A stretch of 64,000 nt of DNA, from positions 58,214,236 through 58,278,235 of the forward strand of contig CM055100.1 of the NCBI GenBank assembly GCA_029204225.1. The letters run 5' to 3'. Below, piece by piece: positions 53,817 through 64,000 of this stretch. The translations under genes were made by a program, and so were the position numbers. Below the pieces are notes generated by a model, which searched no databases, was not told the DNA's origin, and saw only the letters and a list, made by a program, of their open reading frames with translations. Every line of letters starts with the position of its first letter. Within the stretch, counting starts at the first letter, position 1. The stretch comes from Diphasiastrum complanatum. Its lineage: Eukaryota; Streptophyta; Lycopodiopsida; Lycopodiales; Lycopodiaceae.

Positions 53817-54538
53817 GGATTCAATGGGCCAACCCGTACCTGTCGCACCCTTGCATGCAGTTTGGAGAGCACCACGGATGGAGATACCAAAATATGACGG
53901 ATCATCAGATCCCATCCGATTCCTCCCGATCTGCGAGCAAGCTTGTGAAATCTACGACAAATGGACACCCCCAGAGAAGCTGATGCTATTTCCTATGTCC
54001 TTGCTTGTAGTGGCTCATGATTGGTTTTTCAATCTGTCAGAGGAAGAGAAATCCACCTGGGAAGCAGTTAAAGCGGCTCTCATTACGCACTTTAAGCCAA
54101 GGAAGTTCTTGGAAGACCCATTTCTCCTGCTAAGCAAAGTCAAGATGGGAAAATGAAAAAGGATCTAGGACTATATTGAATGGGTCAAACATATACGATC
54201 CGAGTGCAGTGCAGTCTTGACTCCCGATCATGCGGTGATCATGTGTTTCCTAGCCGGATTACCACGAAGCATCAGAAGAGAACTGAAACGACGAGAGCAG
54301 TACGCTACTCTGCAAGATGCTATGAAAGATGCCATCAGGGAAGAGGATGAGGGATCTGACGATGAATATCCTTCCACCCACACTCCTACTCCCTCGATCG
54401 CATCATTATCATCAAACGCATCCGCTCTATCCACAGAACTGCTGTTGGAGCAAATGACAAAATTACACAAACAGCAGATGGAGCAACTTACGGCGCAGTT
54501 TGACCAAAAACTGAAGGCCTTACAAGGAACTGTAGCAG
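53817..54538 (+). pseudogene. Gypsy gag, second copy
   Basis: The 722 bp match 37881-38602 without any indel and with scattered substitutions. It shows the same capsid-like frame (HAVWRAPRMEIPKYDGSSDP and LMLFPMSLLVVAHDWFFNLS) and the same two stops, TGA at 54154-54156 and TAG at 54166-54168. It lacks the sequence upstream of the gag body and everything after the coiled-coil end, where unrelated AT-rich DNA begins. Confidence 0.9.
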
Positions 54539-55148
54539 AGAATCACAACCAAGTAATGAAACATTGTAATGATGTTACATATTCCTTGTCAGTTATATCA
54601 TTTTAAATTTGGATAAAGTTCCAAGAACAAAAAAGATGTTCGGTGCATTATAGAACATTACAAAATTGAAGTTTTCAATTAACATCATAAAAATACACAC
54701 AAAATGACAATAATAATCTGAAAGATATACAACATCAATCTCATGTTTTTTTGTTTTTATGATATTTATATATAAATACGAATCTAATAGGTTCAAGTGT
54801 CTAAGATAGAATTTGAATTTTGTTTTTCTACTTGAAAGTATTGGAGTCACTAACATATGAAGCATTACAATGATGTCACATACACCTTGACATATATATC
54901 ATACATTTTCTTGTGATCTAATATTATAATATTTTTTAAATTGATTTTTTCAATGTGTATTGGATGAAGTTCCAAGATAATTTGAATACATATTATGTAG
55001 ATTCTAAATCATTGAAGCTTAACTTAGATGTAGAGTCTATGAGGCTGGCCTTTGATTCTAATTTTTCTTAAATATTTATCTGAATAATTGTAGGTATAAA
55101 ACAAATGTGAAATTTTGATGGTGCTAGCTTTTGTAATGAGACAAGTGT
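54539..55148. other. AT-rich interval with a diverged 50-bp repeat
   Basis: The words near 54556-54602 (GAAACATTGTAATGATGTTA onward) and 54858-54903 (GAAGCATTACAATGATGTCA onward) are related direct copies about 300 bp apart. No coding sequence is recognised. Confidence 0.55.
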
Positions 55149-55200
55149 GAAAAATAGCCTATTTTGGCAAATCTAGCCATGTAAAACTTTGTAAATGAAG
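55149..55200 (+). repeat. LTR scrap related to the LTR at 316
   Basis: TGTGAAAAATAGCC...GGCAAATCTAGCCATGTA repeats the beginning of the left-edge Copia LTR. Confidence 0.5.
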
Positions 55201-55209
55201 AGATCGAAC

Positions 55210-55884
55210 AAATGGTGAAATGCACTTGAGTCAGTTAGAATACGCCAAAAAAGTGCTGAAGTAGTACCACATGATGGATTGTGAAAAGAAAGCCACACCA
55301 ATGATAGCTAGAGCCAAGCTCATGAAACAGGATTGTCCAAAAACAGAAGAGGAAGAACAGAAGATGGCAGGTATACCCTACCAGAACTTAATCGGTAGTC
55401 TGATGTACTTAACAATTTGTACCAGACCCGATCTGGCCTTCTCTATTTACTCATTGAGCCAATTCTGTTCCAATACTGGTCTAGCACATTGGAAAATGGC
55501 CAAATGAATCCTATAGTATCTGAAGGGTACCCCAAATGTTGGATTAACCTACAGAGCTAGAAACAAAGAGAAAGGATTCGAGCTGCATCACTACAGTGAT
55601 GCGAACTGGACGAGCTGCAAAGATGACAACAATTCCATTACTGGAGGATGTACACTGAGCGTGCGGAGTTGCAATCAGCTGGATATGCAAAAAGCAAACC
55701 TTGGTAGCTCAATCCTCTTGCGAGACTGAGTATGTCGCAGTCTCAAAAGTGGCGAATGAGGTAGTGTGGCTACAAATGATGTTGGAGGCAATCGAGATAC
55801 CACAAGAGGGGCCAAGCACAATGATGGACTCCCAGAGTGTCATCTATCTATCCCAGGATCCTGTCTTCTATTCAAAGATGAAGT
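55210..55884 (+). pseudogene. Copia RT end and RNase H fragment
   Basis: It reads LEYAKKVLK, MMDCEKKATPMIARAKLMKQ, IPYQNLIGSLMYLTICTRPD, then with stops HHYSDANWTSCKDDNNSITG. After a frameshift near 55670 it reads AISWICKKQTLVAQSSCETE and MDSQSVIYLSQDPVFYSKMK. It stops abruptly before the expected HIEVKYHF-type end and continues straight into GGGGGG and the LTR at 55891. It is a different Copia lineage from A, B and C1. Confidence 0.88.
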
Positions 55885-55890
55885 GGGGGG

Positions 55891-56773
55891 TGCCGAATCA
55901 CACCAATACTATAGGGAGTGCGGGTTGCGACTCAGGGTGAGCTCCAACCAAGTCTCAGCCTCCCTTGCTAGAATGTTGTCATGGCTCTCGCCTTGGCATG
56001 CTAGCGCCCCGGAGACTAGGGTCGGTCACATACTTGAAATGTAACCTTCTCAGATTTATCAATAAAGTGGGATTTTCCTCAAACTGACTCTGATTACCTT
56101 CTGGGTTTTAGTGTTCGGTAAAAGCGCCAGTTGTAAGGCCGCTTCCAAATTTTTAAAGTTGGCACACAGCTGAGGGTCGTATCCCGGGACTCCAGCAGTA
56201 TGCCGTTGGGACCATTCGGTCCGTGGCGCCAGCGGTATGCTGTCGGGACCATTTGGTCCAAGAACTGGTTGTTTTCATATCTGTCGCGGCTTGTGGTTCT
56301 GAGTGTTCCTTGCATGAACGTGAATGGGTTAAGCTCTTGGGGAACGGGCTCTAACCTGTCGGCTGAGCTGGATGGCTTGCTTGGGTGGACGTTACCTGTT
56401 TAAGGCTGTCCAGTCTGGCATGGCGCGAGGTTGGCTTCCAGCGCTCGTGACGAAGCTTTCAGCTGGTTAAGTCTGATGTAAGTCAGATTGCTTGCTTGGA
56501 ATGGATGTTACTCGTTGTAACGAAGCTTCAATTTGGTTAAGTTTGATGTATGTCGGACGGCTTGCTTGGAGGGAGGTCACCCACATCGGGACCCCCGATC
56601 TGGCATGGCGCCAGGTTGAATCTCAATGTTGGTTTTCGGAACTTCAAGTTGGTTAAGTCTGAGCGTTGTTGGCGAGTTGGCTGCTTGTATGTCAAGTGGG
56701 TTTGGATGGCAAGAGTTGAAGGCTGGGAAGCTAAGTCATGGTTCCCGGCTCCCTTTGGAATGCCTGCGCTACA
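55891..56773 (+). repeat. 5' LTR of the LARD-like element
   Basis: It is about 883 bp and ends GCGCTACA before the primer site. It includes an AATAAA signal near 56062 and a doublet CAGC(A/G)GTATGC(C/T)GT(T/C)GGGACC at 56193 and 56230, each with a GGACCATT(C/T)GGTCC hairpin. It also has two to three roughly 90-bp units around GCTTGCTTGG. Confidence 0.85.
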
Positions 56774-56775
56774 TG

Positions 56776-56788
56776 TGGTATCAGAGCC
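56776..56788 (+). other. Primer-binding site of the LARD-like element
   Basis: TGGTATCAGAGCC lies two bases after the LTR and matches initiator tRNA-Met. Confidence 0.88.
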
Positions 56789-56859
56789 GACTGGCCGGTC
56801 AGCTATGCGGATCTCACGGAAATGGCCACGGTTTGGGGTTCATCAAGACAACTGTTGTG

Positions 56860-57240
56860 CAAGGTGCTGCCCACTGGTGCATCCACGGTTGGGGTGGTCG
56901 ACAGAACGGGGGACTTGATGAGTCAAGGTGCTGCCCTTGAGGTGTAAGCACGGTCAGTTCTCGTGGTTCGGACCTGGCACTGTCTGCACGTAGGACGGAT
57001 GAGGCAAAGTGCTACCTAGGGAGGTGAAAGCACGGTCTGTACCTTGTGGGGTGCGGGGCGACATATTCGAACTGTACGGGTTAACCATTGATATAGAGAT
57101 GCTACTCGAATTTGGGTGTAAAGCACGGGTGGTTAACTGCCGGTGTGGGATAGCTGCCGATCGTTTAGCTATAAGGGCTATCGACCAAAAAGTGGTGGGG
57201 CGTGACTGAGGCAATGTGCTGCCTAATGGTGAAAGCACTG
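56860..57240 (+). repeat. Four hairpin-forming repeats in the LARD interior
   Basis: Units near 56863, 56928, 57009 and 57216 share GGCAA-GTGCTGCC followed by GGTGAAAGCAC. GTGCT and AGCAC in the last three can pair. The first is the most diverged. Confidence 0.65.
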
Positions 57241-57516
57241 ATAGTTGGAGGGGTGTCCTATGTGGACTAATTCCGTGATCGATTTGTATGGGCGCGGCCA
57301 GGCAAAGGTCCGTTGGCAGGACCATCTCAAAGGGGGACCTTGTCTTTGTTACTTGTTAGTAAACCTGCCTGAGTATCTTACTTGTATGTATTCGTGGTGA
57401 GTCTTAGTACTCGTGCTTTGTTTGGTTTGCATGATTGCTTGTGATACAAGGAGCTGATGGCTCAAGAAGGAACCTTTTCTTTTGAAGGTTGATACCATCA
57501 AACAAAGAGGACTACA

Positions 57517-58012
57517 GAATCTGTGGGGCAGATTTGCAGTTCAAGTACTCGCACGTGAACGACAACAAAACGACTCAATGTGATGGATGGGTAGCCTATT
57601 TCTTGGGTTAGTTTCATTTGCGACAACGCCCACCAGACGCAAGCAGGAAGTCAAAAGTTGGAAAGGGCAATTTAAGGGGAGATCTTCTGTGGAGCAGTTG
57701 GTCTTCATTTTGGGACGGCCACCTTCGGAACTGAAACTCACTGAGCATGGGTGATATCTAGAATCTGTGGGGCAGATTTGCAGTTCAAGTACTTGCACGT
57801 GAACGGCAACGAAACGACTCAATGTTTGCAAAGGATGGATGGCTAGCCTGTTTCCTGGGTTAGTTTCATTTGCGACAATGCCCACCAGACGCAAGCAGGA
57901 AGTCAAAAGTTGGAAAGGACAATTTCAGGGGAGATCTTCTATGGAGCAGTTGGTCTTCATTTTGGGACGACCACCTTCGGAACTGAAACTCACTGAGCAT
58001 GGGTGATATCCA
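57517..58012 (+). repeat. About 250-bp tandem duplication in the LARD interior
   Basis: Copies 57517-57760 (244 bp) and 57761-58012 (252 bp) both start GAATCTGTGGGGCAG and end GGGTGATATC(T/C)A. They differ by small indels and a few substitutions. Confidence 0.93.
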
Positions 58013-58420
58013 GTATCAGTTGGGTTTTTTTCCTCAAAGGGGAAAGACTAGGATCCTCTTCAGAGATTGGCAACAAGTTGGATTGAGCCATAATCCTAGC
58101 AGAGGGGAAGCAAAGTGTTGGAAAGGCTTTTTGTTCGAAGAACTCTACTCGAAGTCTGATCAGCTGATTTTATAAGTGGAGGGGAACTATCACACACACC
58201 TCTCTCTTGGGGCAAATTTTGAATGAAAGTTGATCAAAATGGGGGCAAATTCAAGGTGACCTAGCCATGCTCACACGAGGAGACTGGTGAACTTTGGACC
58301 TAATAAGTTGACAAGATTTTGTTGTTAAAGGAAAGTTTGTTATAGGCTTTCTCTGGACCAGCAATGATGAGGAAACATATGAGTACGCTGGCTTGTGTTA
58401 CATGTAAGGCAGCTGATCAA

Positions 58421-58640
58421 TGAAGGAACTGTGAAAGTTGAGTCTTGCATGAGAGACTTGGTATTTCGAACGGACGCTAAGGGACAATTCGCATTGAGAT
58501 CGGAGTAGTGCAAACTCTGGGTGCAACTTACCAGTGATGGAATTGTGAAAATCAAGTTTTGCGCGACGGACATGGTGCTTCAAACAAACGCGAAGAGATA
58601 GTTCGTATGCGGATCAAACTGGTGCGACCCTTTGGCTTTC
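58421..58640 (+). repeat. Diverged 114-bp tandem repeat in the LARD interior
   Basis: TGAAGGAACTGTGAAAGTTG (58421) and TGATGGAATTGTGAAAATCA (58535) start two related units; similarity continues through CGCTAAGGGACAATTCG and CGCGAAGAGATAGTTCG. Confidence 0.65.
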
Positions 58641-59637
58641 CACGAGGTCAATGGTTACATTTGGGCTGATTCAAAGAGCTACTTCAAGCTAAGTGAGAGG
58701 TGCATTGCAGAGTACTCAACCTTTGCCTACCTTAAAGAGCCAAGATGGAAAAGTATCAAGATCAGGCTAGGACAAGGAGAGAAATCAAGGTGCAGAAGCA
58801 ACAAGGCACGGAGTGGACCATAAAGTGGGCGATCAAACGATAAATCCTTTGGCTCAGGGAGCCCGGATATCTGTGTGGAACTAAACAAATCTGGAGCTCA
58901 GGGAGCTCAACACAAAGTGCATCAAGGACAAATCAGGAGCTCAAAGGAGTTCCAAAGTCGAAAGTCAGAAGCGACAGGGGCGAACATTTCAAAAAAAGAC
59001 CTCTGTCACCAGTTAATAAGGTTTTTGGATTTTATGAAAGCGATATCAAATCTACGCTTTTCCCAGACAAAGATATATTTTCAAGTTATGTGATCTTTCA
59101 GTACAAAGAGCTGAGCCTCCGACTTGTGGTGTGCCAGCTTCAATGTTAATAAAAAGTGGCCAGTAAATTGAGTATTGTGCCAAGTAGCTTAAATGTATAG
59201 TTATTTTAATTGGGAGACACCTTTACTTTAATCTGACATCTGATGAGGACATCAGATTTTATAAAGGTGGGGTGGATGTTGTAAAGCTACCTTTACAAGC
59301 TTTACTTCTGGCGCCATCGGCGCCAGCTATGTCCCCAGCGTCAGCAGCGCCCCTGCTACTTCCAGCGCCAACGGCGCCGACGTCACTCCCGGTGCCACTG
59401 TGACCAGAATCCAGCCGGCGCCAAGTTCCTATGGCTGAAAATCTTGGATCGGTTCTAGCAGAGTCCAGAGAGCTCAGATCGATGTGCAATCACCTCACAC
59501 GATCTAGGCATGATTAAAGGAAGCCTGTGGATCAATAGAATCTAGAGAGAGAAAATAACTTTCTAGAAAGAGAAAATCCTAGAGAGAGAAAAAAAGTGCT
59601 TTACCAGCTTTGGTAGAGTGCTTGGTATGAGGGGGGG
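58641..59637 (+). other. Remaining LARD interior
   Basis: Short frames only. GTAAAGCTACCTTTACAAG begins an inverted repeat near 59281-59305, preceded by the purine-rich AAAGGTGGGGTGGA. This may mark the edge of another LTR fragment, which I cannot confirm. A GA-rich run lies near 59540-59595. Confidence 0.45.
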
Positions 59638-60517
59638 TGCTGAATCACACCAATACTATAGGGAGTGTGGGTTGCGACTCAGGGCGAGCTCCAACCAAGT
59701 CTCAGCCTCCCTTGCTGGAATGTTGTCATGGCTCTCGCCTTGGCATGCTAGCGCCCCGAAGACTAGGGTCGGTCACACACTTGAAATGTAACCTTCTCAG
59801 ATTTATCAATAAAGTGGGATTTTTCTCAAACTGACTCTGATTACCTTCTGGGTTTCAGTGTTCGATAAAAGCGCCAGTTGTAAGGCCGCTTCCAAATTTT
59901 TAAAGTTGGCACATAGCTGAGGGTCGTATCCCGGGACGCCAACGGTATGCCGTTGGGACCATTCGGTCCATGGCGCCAGCGGTATGCTGTCGGGACCATT
60001 TGGTCCAGGAACTGGTTGTTACCATATCTGTCGCGGCTTGTGGTTCTGAGTGTTCCTTGCATGAACGTGAATGAGTTAAGCTCTTGGGGAACGGGCTCTA
60101 ACCTGTCGGCTGAGTTGGATGGCTTGCTTGGGTGGACGTTACCTGTTTATGACTGTCCAGTCTGGCGTGGCGCGAGGTTGGCTTCCAGCGCTCGTGACGA
60201 AGCTTTCAGTTGGTTAAGTCTAATGAAAGTCAGACTGCTTGCTTGGAATGGATGTTACTTGTTTGTAACGAAGCTTCGAGTTGGTTAAGTTTGATGTATG
60301 TCGGGCGGCTTGCTTGGAGGGAAGTCACCCACATCGGGACCCCCGATCTGGCATGGCGCCAGGTTGGATCTCAATGTTGGTTTTCGGAACTTCAAGTTGG
60401 TTAAGTCTGAGCGTTGTTGGCGAGTTAGCTGCTTGTATGTCAAGTGGGTTTGGATGACAAGAGTTGAAGACTGGGAAGCTAAGTCGTGGTTCCCGGCTCC
60501 CTTTGGGATGCCTGCGC
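59638..60517 (+). repeat. 3' LTR of the LARD-like element, cut by A2
   Basis: It starts TGCTGAATCACACC and parallels the 5' LTR nearly base for base to TGCCTGCGCT, where the A2 insertion begins. Only the final few bases are missing from this side. Confidence 0.88.
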
Positions 60518-61172
60518 TGTGAAAAATACAGATCCTAAGTGGATCTAAACTCCAAGATCATTGGCTTGAATGCTTGCACTCCAAACTACATAAGCTAGGA
60601 ATTGGCAACACATTCTATGCTACCTAGAATGCAAAGAACTTGATCAAAAAGCATTTATCACAAATGGAAACTTCCATAAACATCAAGTGCGGCCCAAAAT
60701 AGCATTATACAGTCCATAATACATCAGCCTACCACTTTTGGAAAGCACCTAAGATCATACACAATAGCTTGAAGACAATACACACAACAATGCTCTCAAT
60801 GGAGGAAGAAACAATGACAATGATCTATTGATCTCAATGAAGCATACAAAAGGTTTCTCCAACCTGTTCTCCACGACTTCCCTACTATTTATGGATGAGG
60901 AAGATGACTCTCTCTCCTCTCTCTAGAAGGTACTTGACCCTAGATATTCCCTATATAGGAAAAATAGCTAAAAATGGCTTATATGACCAAAATACATCAA
61001 AATGGTCTCATTTTGAAGGGTATGAAGTTTGACACTTCATCATACTGAAAAAATACAGTAAATAAAAACATTGTGGCCTGGTTCACACGTGTGAAACTCC
61101 AGAACCAAAACTATTTACAATTTTAGCCAATTTAGGCCTCAAACTAGCTAGGAAATGTTGACAATTTTCACA
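60518..61172 (-). repeat. 3' LTR of Copia A2
   Basis: It is 655 bp and nearly identical to the LTRs of A, with the palindrome TTCACACGTGTGAA at 61082-61095. The polypurine-tract complement CTCCCTCTTCAAC adjoins it inward. Confidence 0.95.
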
Positions 61173-62355
61173 CTCCCTCTTCAACATTGGATGCTAGTTT
61201 CAACATAGTCTTTGAGCACATTCCAAGATTAGATCTATGCATTAAATATAGGTCCTTTCCCAATGGTTTGGTGAAGATATCAGCCACACACTCCTTTGAA
61301 GAGACATGTTGAAGCTCCACCTCTTTGGCAATGACTTGTTCTCTCACAAAATGGTGAGCAATCTCAATGTGCTTGCTCCTTGCATGAAAAACAGGATTGC
61401 TTGCCAAGCTTTGGGCTGAAAGGTTATCACAAAGTATGATTGGAGTCTTCTCTGGTTCCAGCAAGTGAAGATCCAATAACATCCTCTTGATCCAAAGAAT
61501 CTCCTTGGTGCATGTTGTTAATGCCTTGTACTCGGCTTCGGTGGAAGATAGAGAGATAGTTGGTTGCTTCTTTGATAGCCATGAGACCACTCCATCTCCA
61601 AGATAGATTGCAAAGGCACTTGTTGACTTCCTATCCATTTGATCACCTGCAAAATCTGAATCTGAAAATCCACAAAGGTTAGGTGTAGTACCTCCATACA
61701 AGATGCCAAAATCTCTAGATCCCGAGATGTATCTAAGTACTCTCTTTCCTAGCTTCCAATGAGCCTCACTAGGATCTTGCATAAATTGACTTAGTTTACC
61801 AACCACAAAGCTTAGATCAGGTCTTGTGATGGTTAACCATATAAGAGATCCTATTAGCTTTCTATAGAGAGTAATGTCCTTGAAGGATCTTTCATTACTT
61901 CTTGTAGTTAGCTTTACATTTGATTCCATAGGAGTAGAAACAACTTTACAATCTTCCATATGAAACCTTTTTAGAATAGAGTTAACATACTTTTCTTGAC
62001 ATATGAATGTAGATTTAGAAGTTCTAATAATCTCTATTCCTAAGATATAATGAAGTTTACCAAGATCTTGAATTTCAAACTCTCTTTTGAGTGCCATCTT
62101 GATTTCATCTATATCTAGATTGTTACCACCACTTAAGATAATGTCATCAACATAGATCAAAAGTAAAGTGATATCATTTTCATTCAATCTAAAGTAGAGA
62201 GAATGATCATACTCACTCATAACAAAGTTTTGAGAAAGTAAGAAGGAATTGAGCTTAGCATACCAACTCCTTGGTGCTTGCTTTAGCCCATACAAACTCT
62301 TTTGGAGATAGCACACATGATTAGGCTCAGGTTCTGTCCTAAAGCACTTAGCACT
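61168..62355 (-). pseudogene. Copia A2 truncated pol (RT C-terminal half and RNase H)
   Basis: The open frame carries EPNHVCYLQKSLYGLKQAPR, YVDDIILSGG, FSDSDFAGDQ, LCDNLSAQSLA and the normal C-terminus. It is fused at its upstream end to leader sequence (GGACAGAACCT joined to GAGCCTAATC). The frame opens only at a GTG in the leader, and the gag ATG is gone. The first in-frame ATG is well inside RT, so productive translation is unlikely. It has VFHARSKHIEIAHHFVREQ where A has VFYARSKHIEIAHHFVRDQ. Confidence 0.92.
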
Positions 62356-63464
62356 CACTTTTCTCTCAACAAATGATAGATAAAGAGATCTACGAAGATT
62401 TAGGACCCTAAAACACTTCTATCTTGAACCTAGATGGTTTCCAAGCATAGAAAGGAAGATTGAAACACATGCAACACTTTGCACACACTAAGAATGGATT
62501 ACAAAATCAAACCAACCTGAACAAACTCTTGCTTAAGCTCTCAAACTTTCCAGCAAGTGACCAAATCAAGTTATGGTGTGAAGAGTTACTTGCATTCTTA
62601 GAAAATACCCAAAACTAGGATGCCAAGATTACCTAGTAATGAACAAACTTGATCAACATATGATCAACACAATAAGATATTGATTCAACCTGTAAAACCA
62701 CATGTAAACCACACTTCTAAAAGTTTATAAACTCCAGCAAGTGATAAATACAAGATTTAGAGGTGAATGAATGAGCACACTTAGTGAATCACAAGACTAG
62801 CTTCACTATCTTGTCAAATCTTGGTGTTTAGATGTAGATCTAAGATCACTTCACATGAGAATGTTCCTCAACCTGTTAAGAACCTGAAAACACACTTGCA
62901 TAATGGTTAACACCTTCCAGCAAATGCTCCAATCAAATTACATAAGGAGAGTTACTTACATGCTCAACAAAGTACACCAAAATTTATGCCAAAATTGATG
63001 ACAATCTTTACAATATGCTCTTCACAATGGAGCTTGCAATATGTTCACCCAAAAAAGGGGATCTTTCATCCAAATGGGAGCTTTGCTCAGCCTTTAGGAG
63101 AATTACAACTCACTCAAAAGAGCATTTGTCATCCACTTAAGGAGAAGTTTCATCCACTTAAGGAGAGTGTTCATCCAAGAATGGAGATTGTCAACAATAG
63201 GATTGAAAAGAACATTGTTAGTATTGAATATGCACAAGCCTCGCAATAACAAATGATTAGGTGTTATGATCTGATCCAAAATAGTTTCTTTTCAGCCTCT
63301 GATCTTCAATAGACCTGAAATATGCTTTTGATCCACAAGTTCAACTCACAAAACAAAGGTTAGTAAGATTTGATCAACAAAGCAATGCAAAATCATGCTA
63401 GAACTTGATCAAACATCCAAATATCACCAAAAATGGAATACTTACTGTAAATAGAAGCCAACCA
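62356..63464 (-). other. Untranslated leader of Copia A2
   Basis: It matches the leader of A, including the three roughly 184-bp units (TCCAGCAA words near 62550, 62734 and 62917). Confidence 0.8.
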
Positions 63465-63476
63465 GCTCTGATACCA
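63465..63476 (-). other. Primer-binding site of A2 (initiator tRNA-Met)
   Basis: GCTCTGATACCA on the plus strand, complement of TGGTATCAGAGC, abuts the LTR. Confidence 0.93.
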
Positions 63477-64000
63477 TGTGAAAAATACAGATCCTAAGTG
63501 GATCTAAACTCCAAGATCATTGGCTTGAATGCTTGCACTCCAAACTACATAAGCTAGGAATTGGCAACACATTCTATGCTACCTAGAATGCAAAGAACTT
63601 GATCAAAAAGCATTTATCACAAATGGAAACTTCCATAAACATCAAGTGCGGCCCAAAATAGCATTATACAGTCCATAATACATCAGCCTACCACTTTTGG
63701 AAAGCACCTAAGATCATACACAATAGCTTGAAGACAATACACACAACAATGCTCTCAATGGAGGAAGAAACAATGACAATGATCTATTGATCTCAATGAA
63801 GCATACAAAAGGTTTCTCCAACCTGTTCTCCACGACTTCCCTACTATTTATGGATGAGGAAGATGACTCTCTCTCCTCTCTCTAGAAGGTACTTGACCCT
63901 AGATATTCCCTATATAGGAAAAATAGCTAAAAATGGCTTATATGACCAAAATACATCAAAATGGTCTCATTTTGAAGGGTATGAAGTTTGACACTTCATC
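63477..64000 (-). repeat. 5' LTR of Copia A2, cut by window edge
   Basis: The first 524 bp (plus-strand order) repeat 60518-61041. The rest lies beyond the window. Confidence 0.95.

Larger units (their letters stand above)
55891..60517 (+). mobile_element. Non-coding LTR element (LARD-like)
   Basis: Two direct LTR copies (55891-56773 and 59638-60517) start TGC(C/T)GAATCACACCAATAC. A TGGTATCAGAGCC primer site follows the first, and a purine run GAGGGGGGG precedes the second. The 2.86-kb interior has no recognisable gag or pol, only repeats and short frames. Its 3' LTR is cut by element A2. An element with LTRs, primer site and polypurine tract but no genes would need proteins from an autonomous relative. 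Confidence 0.8.
60518..64000 (-). mobile_element. Copia element A2, deletion derivative of A (runs off the window)
   Basis: It has a complete 655-bp 3' LTR (60518-61172), truncated pol, leader, primer site and the first 524 bp of the 5' LTR before the window ends. Compared with A it lacks exactly the equivalent of 8521-11337 (2817 bp), which removes gag, protease, integrase and half of RT. Otherwise it follows A closely, including the leader. Confidence 0.95.

Noticed and set aside
56094-56947. Several 60-120-codon frames in the LARD LTR and interior
   Set aside because: They occur in repeated non-coding LTR sequence, overlap each other in many frames and show no domain motif.
59278-59305. 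Start of another LTR (purine tract followed by TGTTGTAAAGC)
   Set aside because: It has the right look and an inverted repeat, but no partner LTR, primer site or duplication was found in the window.

Overview
This window looks like nuclear DNA from a land plant with a large, retrotransposon-filled genome. The evidence is wall-to-wall Ty1/Copia and Ty3/Gypsy elements of plant type, primer-binding sites matching plant initiator tRNA-Met and tRNA-Asp, GT-AG intron-like structure in one gene relic, and plant telomere-type CCCTAAA heptamers. The species cannot be fixed from the sequence. A decayed LINE with features of the restriction-like-endonuclease (R2-like) class would be unusual in a flowering plant, so a fern, lycophyte, bryophyte or gymnosperm should be considered, but this is inference. 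I see no intact cellular gene, rRNA, tRNA or CRISPR array.

Layout. 1-480: 3' end of a Copia element. 490-3330: a LINE whose reverse-transcriptase segment is inverted relative to its N- and C-terminal segments. 3400-3700: an exon-like relic of an unknown gene. 5325-20005: an old Copia copy (host C1) split by two younger Copia elements, A (6718-13148, plus strand, intact 1317-codon polyprotein, TSD GCTTA) and B (13409-19270, minus strand, TSD CTTAT, one frameshift). 20010-28062: decayed Copia pieces, two long (CT)n tracts, a hairpin and an internally deleted Copia. 28062-32420: minisatellite, two unrecognised coding relics and empty AT-rich DNA. 32422-34610: a chimeric, deleted Copia. 34620-35470: a Gypsy fragment.

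35692-53816 is a long Ty3/Gypsy element with a tRNA-Asp primer site (Athila/Tat-like): LTR, repeat-rich leader, broken gag, protease, reverse transcriptase, RNase H and integrase, then an extra long gene of unknown function with its own TATA box. Its RT/RNase H junction is interrupted by B2 (42203-48063, TSD TATTA), an almost identical sister of B with an intact 1316-codon polyprotein. The 3' end is a 29-bp LTR stub fused to a second gag copy (53817-54538).

55149-60517 holds a Copia fragment running into a non-coding LTR element (LARD-like, LTRs of about 880 bp, hairpin and tandem repeats inside). Its 3' LTR was hit by A2 (60518 to beyond 64000, minus strand), a derivative of A lacking 939 codons' worth of internal sequence.

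A and B2 encode, in one polyprotein each, the gag, protease, integrase, reverse transcriptase and RNase H needed for a Copia copy cycle. B and A2 look defective but keep LTRs and primer sites, so they could in principle be copied in trans. Most other units are fossils. The least explained items are the extra gene downstream of the Gypsy pol, the inverted LINE segment, and the structured repeat arrays in the Gypsy leader and the LARD.
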